Source: Litsea cubeba (Eukaryota; Streptophyta; Magnoliopsida; Laurales; Lauraceae). From it: 64,000 bases of DNA. This document shows, piece by piece, positions 59,234 to 64,000 of this stretch. The translations under genes and the position numbers were made by a program. How positions within the stretch are numbered: position 1 is the stretch's first letter; each line of letters opens with the position of its first letter. The notes beneath the pieces were generated by a model. It searched no databases. It was not told the origin of the DNA and worked only from the letters and a program-made list of their open reading frames with translations. Location: contig CM022948.1 of NCBI GenBank assembly GCA_012931725.1, positions 95,205,769 to 95,269,768 of the forward strand, read 5' to 3'.

Positions 59234-59560
59234 GGCCCTGTTTGTTTGTGTAGAATGAATAAGAATTTGTGGTCAAATTAGCTCTACTAAAGGATTATTA
59301 AAGAGGTAAGGGATTGTGGATATGATGTAGCAATGTTGATTGATGGGAGCTCAACTTTCTTAGGATTTGAATTACTAGTGTGATGACTGGGTGTTCATTT
59401 CCCATCTTCCCTTGACTTATCTTCCATTAAAGGGAATGTTATTTGAAGGTTATTTTTGGAGACTCACCTTTGATTCTTTTTTTTTTTTTTTTTAACCATT
59501 CAAAGAAATAGAGTCTTAGAATTCCTAGGAATTCAATTACACGAAACAAGAAGAGCCCCT
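59234..59560. mobile_element. Harbinger-like MITE, 327 bp
   Basis: The left end GGCCCTGTTTGTTTGTGTAG and the right end complement AGGGGCTCTTCTTGTTTCGT form loose inverted repeats, with TAA after the right end but CAA before the left. It is related to the intronic fragment at 54768. Confidence 0.55.
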
Positions 59561-62265
59561 AAATTACTTTGTTTCTCAAATGTTCCATGTAACCTTGTTC
59601 TCCCCTGTTTTAAATTTTAACTGTGTCAAATTAACTAGTCATTACAGCATGAAAAGTTGGTTTATCTGGGATATTTTGGTCATTTATGTGAGTTACATTA
59701 TGGATTGTTCCATTGATTGGTGTTGGTTGGTGAATATGATGGTATAGTTTAAAAAAATCTTATCTGTTCTTTATAAAATATTATATGTGAAAGTTCTTCA
59801 ATGTCTATCTTCAGCACTTGCCAGCAATTCTTTGCATTCGTACGTGATAAATTATGATATGTGGTTAAGATTAAAGTGAAGTCACTCATTTTGGTGGGCC
59901 CAACTTGCAGATTTTCGGGTTCCAAAACCAGCCATCGACTGCACTTTTGGTGGACCACATGTTCTATGTACTGTGAAGGTTTAACAAAACTAATGAAAAA
60001 GAAAGAAACGTAGCTGTGTTAAGTAAATGGAAGTGGTTTGGGTCTCTTCAGTGATGATGATTGATGAACCACTTGTTGTATGAACTGGAAAGAATCTCTT
60101 TTGTGGAATCTGAAGACGGCATCATGGACCAATGATGAATCAAATTGCACCCATTTGGATGATTACATTCATGTATTCTCGGGCTTTCCAAATAAATGGT
60201 TAGAAGTCTCAAATCCTTTTTCAGGGTCCTTCGACCACATGGTGATCATAGTCAATTTTCATCCAATTGGGTTGAACTTACACGCACCTAAATTCACGAT
60301 CCTATCATCCCCTGCCTAATGAAGTGGGTCCTACCCACTGGGATTTAGAGTATTTTCATCTCCATGGTGGGACCCAACAGATCAACTGATTGAATTTTCC
60401 ATAGATGTGCTTATTTTGTCCGGGAGCTAGAGTAGAGTGTGAGAGCACATTTTCACCTTCCTACTCTTAGATACTGGCCATTCAACATGGATAAAGTTGG
60501 GATTCAAATGTATGGTCACCAAGAGTTTCTTCATTTTGACAAATCAACCTATTGCAAAAAGCTTATCCCCTGAAAGAAATTCTCAAAACTTTTTAGTTTC
60601 TAATAGTAATGCAACCTTGTGACAGAAAGGAAACTTTAAATTAGGGTTTCACGGATCATCGAATTATTCGCAAATAGTGGTTCGTGGGTCGCTGTTTGGT
60701 CCATGTCAATGATCCTGCTTTGCTACGATCAGGATGAGATAAGTCATGCTTATCGATCACTCCAATGGATATGATCATTCCTTTTTAGTTTACTTGAAAA
60801 GTTAGGTTTTAGATCTAAGATTTCAAGCCGCTAATATGATGGGATCAGGTTCCAATCCTGATTGAATTAACTGTGAGTTTTAGATTAAGAAAATATGAGT
60901 CACATTTTGCATGGATCAAGATTTCAACCCATTAACCAACCGAATCTGTTTTGCCTTGTGGCAGTATTGCACTATACCCCACCTGTTTAGCCATCAGATT
61001 AAGTATCAAGCATGAGCCCAGTTCAATGAGTCGGCCCATTGCTTAACTAAATCTGGTTTGCTAATGGGGCCAATTTTCAGTGGTCGGTGTGAGTTGTTGA
61101 TTTGGTTGGTGGTGTTCTTCTCATGTTTATCTTTTAATTTAATGATACATTTTTTTTCTACCAAAACAACAAAAGGCTTGTGCCCAGCCTACAGGCTTAA
61201 AAGGAGCCCAAATCCAGCTTAAAATGAGCTGGGCTTGGATGAAGCAAAGACCATTTTATCAAGTCGGCTTTGTTAAGTTCCCATTGGCGCAAAATAACCT
61301 GATGAGGAGAACAACTCATTCTTACCTGGCTGCCTAAGATTCAAACCACAGGTACGTCACCTCTTTGCACTTGTGTGGGTACGTCACCTTTTCGTACTTG
61401 TGCGGGCTCATTTACCGCTTGTGTGGGCTGCCTTCCCATGTGTGCTGGCTCTCTCTTGGAGGGACCCACCTTCCCCATGAATTAATTAATTGGCTTTAAG
61501 CCAAATCTCACTCCAATCATAGTTGGCCCTTCTTTGAGATATTGGATCATCCACGTGACTTAATTTGCTCCTTTTTTTTTTTTTTCCTAATCATGTCTTT
61601 TACACCTGATAAATATTCTGCTGCTTGGCCTAACTTCAATTGAAGATAAATTTGGCCCAGTACCAACAGAGTGGAGAGCTTGATTTGAGCAGTTTAGATC
61701 TAAGAAAAATGGGTTTTCGATATGTATAAAAATCCAAGGGTTAGCTTAGTACAAGATTTCATTTTAGCGAAACAATCTGGTTGTACCTATGTAATGAATG
61801 GGTGACATGCGCGGCTCACTTGAAAGGATGACAATTATAGATGGGTAGGGTTTCAAAAGGTCTCCCTATATATAACCCACCTACATACCAAAGAATGAAA
61901 ATCATCTCATCAAATGGGCACGGTTTTAGAGACTTCTAAATTGTCCAATCCTAACCACTGCATACCAACTTCGGTTAGCCTATAATTTTCATGAGTGTCA
62001 AATTTGAATTTGTGCCACAAGAACAAGATAGTTAGGTGTCCAAGCAGGGAATAGAGATTTTGTAGGTTGAGGTCCAACAAAAGGACTTACAGGCCTGTAA
62101 AAAGATTCCATTATGAAAAAACAGAGGCATTTCTTTTGGAATTGTCGTTTTCAGACTAATAACATATAAAAATGAGAAGTAAGAGGGGAGTAAAATACTG
62201 AAAGAGGAGAGTCTTGTTACGCATGTGAATATTATCTGAGAAATATCTCCAACATTTATAGCATA
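59561..62265. other. Intergenic stretch; no gene recognised
   Basis: Short ORFs at 59749-59958 (minus) and 60080-60319 (plus) have no domain. A small imperfect repeat of GTACGTCACCT-(T/C)TT-CTTGTG(C/T)GGG lies at 61352-61430. Confidence 0.35.
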
Positions 62266-62268
62266 ATA

Positions 62269-62455
62269 CACTACATCAAAAATGGAAAATTAAAAAAGAA
62301 TTACCGTTTCTAATCCGTGTGTTCCTAATCCGTTCTATTTTCATATTTTTGGAACGGATGAACGGATTAGGAACGGTTTATGAACGGATTAACGGATTAG
62401 GAACACACGGATTAGAAATGGTAATCCGTTTCAATTTTTCATTTTTGGTGTAGTG
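62269..62455. mobile_element. CACTA-type MITE, 187 bp
   Basis: The ends CACTACATCAAAAATGGAAA and (complement) CACTACACCAAAAATGAAAA are the classic CACTA terminus. ATA is present on both sides (62266-62268 and 62456-62458), the 3-bp duplication expected. The arms continue inward through TCTAATCCGTGTGTTCCTAA and its complement, so most of the element is a hairpin. No transposase. Confidence 0.9.
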
Positions 62456-62658
62456 ATAACATACATCGAGCTTTTTTTGCTCGTAAGAGGAGAAATATTT
62501 TTTTTTCTAAGTTGCACTATAAAAATGAGACTTAAAATGATGTGTAAATGAGCTAGGCCAACTTTATATAAAAATCTCTCATCTCTTTAGCTAAAGAGGC
62601 GCCAGTACAATTTCTGCCTTGTGCAAGTCATGACGGTATCAAACACCACCATCGCCCT

Positions 62659-62687
62659 TTGTTGTTATTATTATTATTATTATTATT
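62659..62687. repeat. (TTA)n microsatellite
   Basis: TTGTTATTATTATTATT run of about eight units. Confidence 0.8.
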
Positions 62688-63144
62688 TTGCAACTCTCAT
62701 AGCTCCAATTCTTAACCCAAACCATTCAAGTTTTGTACCGATATATTAAAATCAAAATATTTAGTCTTATATCTTAAATCCTCATAGATTTGAGATATAT
62801 AAGAACTTATCAATTGTAATATTAACAATTCAATGTTTACTCATGCAAAAAAAGGGCTTCCTAACAAACATGGTACTATGTGTTTTACATCTATGAACTT
62901 TATATATGTTAAATTTACCTATGTAAATTTTACGTATGTAAATTTCATTTTCATATCCTATGTATAAAAAAATAACATGTATACTCCTGTGTAAATCTTA
63001 CCATTACTTATGTATAAGATTTACTTTTTTGTACTTTTGTTTGCGCAATTTTTTCCATATGTACACACATGTGGAATTATATTTAAAAGGGCTCATTTAC
63101 ATGTCAAAGTCTCCACCTCTCTCACTAGGCCTGTCAATCCGGCC

Positions 63145-63720
63145 CTTTGACAACTCATTATTTGAATTAATTACTTCTTATATATTCCAATTCCTTGCAA
63201 ACAAACAAGCTCATTATTTAAATAAATTACTTCCATGTATTTCAATTCCATGAAAACAAAGAAGGCCTATTCTATCATTGAGTTCTTGTCTATTCCAATT
63301 CCATGCAAACAACATATGCCAATTTGACAATAAATTTCTATATATTCCAATTCCAACAAATAAAAAGGCCCATATAAATCTATTACTCTCTATGTACAAA
63401 CAGGCTCATCTTAATCAATTACTTACGTAATCCAACTCAATGCAAATAAACAACCCTATTTAAATTAATTACTTTCATGTGAACAAACAAGTCAATACGT
63501 CAATGAGTTTTCTAAGTATTCCAGTTCTATAGAAATAGATAAGCCTATACATCAATGAATCTCTATGTATTCCAAGTCCATCCAAAGGAATAGACCCATA
63601 ATTCCAAGCAAACAGATAGACCCATTTGATAATAAAATCATATGTATTTCAATTTCATGCAAACAAAATAACCTAATATTTGACAAAGAATTCTCATGCA
63701 TCTAATTCCAAACAGACGAG
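63145..63720. repeat. Degenerate tandem array of about 50-bp units related to a Harbinger-type MITE end
   Basis: About 11-12 units, each carrying a version of TTCCAATTCCATGCAAACAA followed by A(A/G)GCCCAT, TTGATAATGAATTACT and CTATGTA. Unit starts are near 63187, 63240, 63293, 63344, 63428, 63519, 63570, 63603, 63648 and 63701, with shortened units between. The core CCATGCAAACAAACAAGCCC resembles the complement of the GGGCCTGTTTGTTTGCATGG type of Harbinger-like terminus found elsewhere in the window (for example 54768). Confidence 0.65.
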
Positions 63721-63807
63721 CACATGTGAATTCATTGCTTCTAATTACAAGCCAAGCAACGAGTTCTGATCGATAAATGTCCGTCTAAATGCATCGATTA
63801 CATTGTT

Positions 63808-63852
63808 GGTGTGTGTGTGTGTGTGTGTGGGTGGGGGGGGGGGGGGGGGGGG
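63808..63852. repeat. (GT)n followed by a run of 20 G
   Basis: GTGTGT for about 20 bases, then GGGTG and an unbroken G run at 63833-63852. The exact length may be affected by sequencing error. Confidence 0.85.
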
Positions 63853-63863
63853 TTGGGTGACAA

Positions 63864-63943
63864 GGTAAGGTAGACCCTGGCCCTTTGATAGCCTTACCAG
63901 GTAAGGTAGACCCTGGCCGAGCCCTTCTTTGATAGCCTTACCT
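63864..63943. repeat. Imperfect duplication with internal inverted repeats
   Basis: GGTAAGGTAGACCCTGGCC occurs at 63864 and 63900, each followed by CTTTGATAGCCTTACC. GGTAAGG and CCTTACC make each copy a small hairpin. Confidence 0.75.
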
Positions 63944-64000
63944 CCCACCCATGTGAACGTCATTTATTTGTAAATGATAGGAATTATGTTGAATCCTTCG

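Noticed and set aside
1..64000. CRISPR arrays, bacterial operons, riboswitches
   Set aside because: None seen. The gene structure is eukaryotic, and the repeat arrays are tandem repeats without unique spacers.

Overview
This is nuclear DNA from a flowering plant. The evidence is four plant-type protein genes with GT-AG introns, long AT-rich intergenic DNA, and a dense mixture of plant transposon families: hAT, Mutator-like, PIF/Harbinger, CACTA, gypsy and copia LTR elements, and LINEs. The species cannot be fixed from the sequence. Nothing looks bacterial, viral or organellar, and I found no tRNA or rRNA gene.

Layout. The left edge (2-445) is the 3' end of a CYP77A-type cytochrome P450. From 0.5 to 15 kb there is no host gene. 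That stretch holds a foldback MITE (1293-1445), a hAT MITE (3062-3438), a 1.5-kb non-autonomous hAT with a nested Harbinger-type element (4843-6323), a 3.7-kb gag-only LTR retrotransposon on the minus strand with its target-site duplication (7539-11204), and further MITEs. At 15366-16376 (+) lies a complete two-exon gene for a small stress-responsive A/B-barrel (Dabb) protein. From 16.4 to 22.7 kb come an RRM pseudogene fragment and a GC-rich foldback Mutator-like MITE. A complete three-exon ATL-type RING-H2 ubiquitin ligase gene runs on the minus strand from 30936 to 22715. Its second intron is about 6.1 kb and full of repeats.

From 31 to 54 kb no intact gene is seen. It contains a 5'-truncated LINE with a 15-bp target-site duplication (36728-38176), a duplicated repeat block (43.1-43.7 kb), a dead copia pol fragment (47.9-48.6 kb), several tandem repeats and a foldback MITE (52006-52174). 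At 54019-55391 (+) there is a complete two-exon gene for a secreted defensin-like peptide with an unusual polyproline insert. Its promoter region is duplicated about 560 bp upstream. From 55.4 kb to the end no gene is recognised. That part holds a perfect 75-bp duplication, Harbinger-type and CACTA MITEs, and a degenerate array of about 50-bp units that resemble a Harbinger-type MITE end.

The four genes are unrelated and do not form a pathway or cluster: epidermal or lipid P450, small stress protein, ubiquitin ligase, secreted peptide. The most interesting content is the set of small non-autonomous DNA transposons whose boundaries can be read from terminal inverted repeats plus target-site duplications, and the defensin-like gene, whose short exons hide it from simple ORF scanning.
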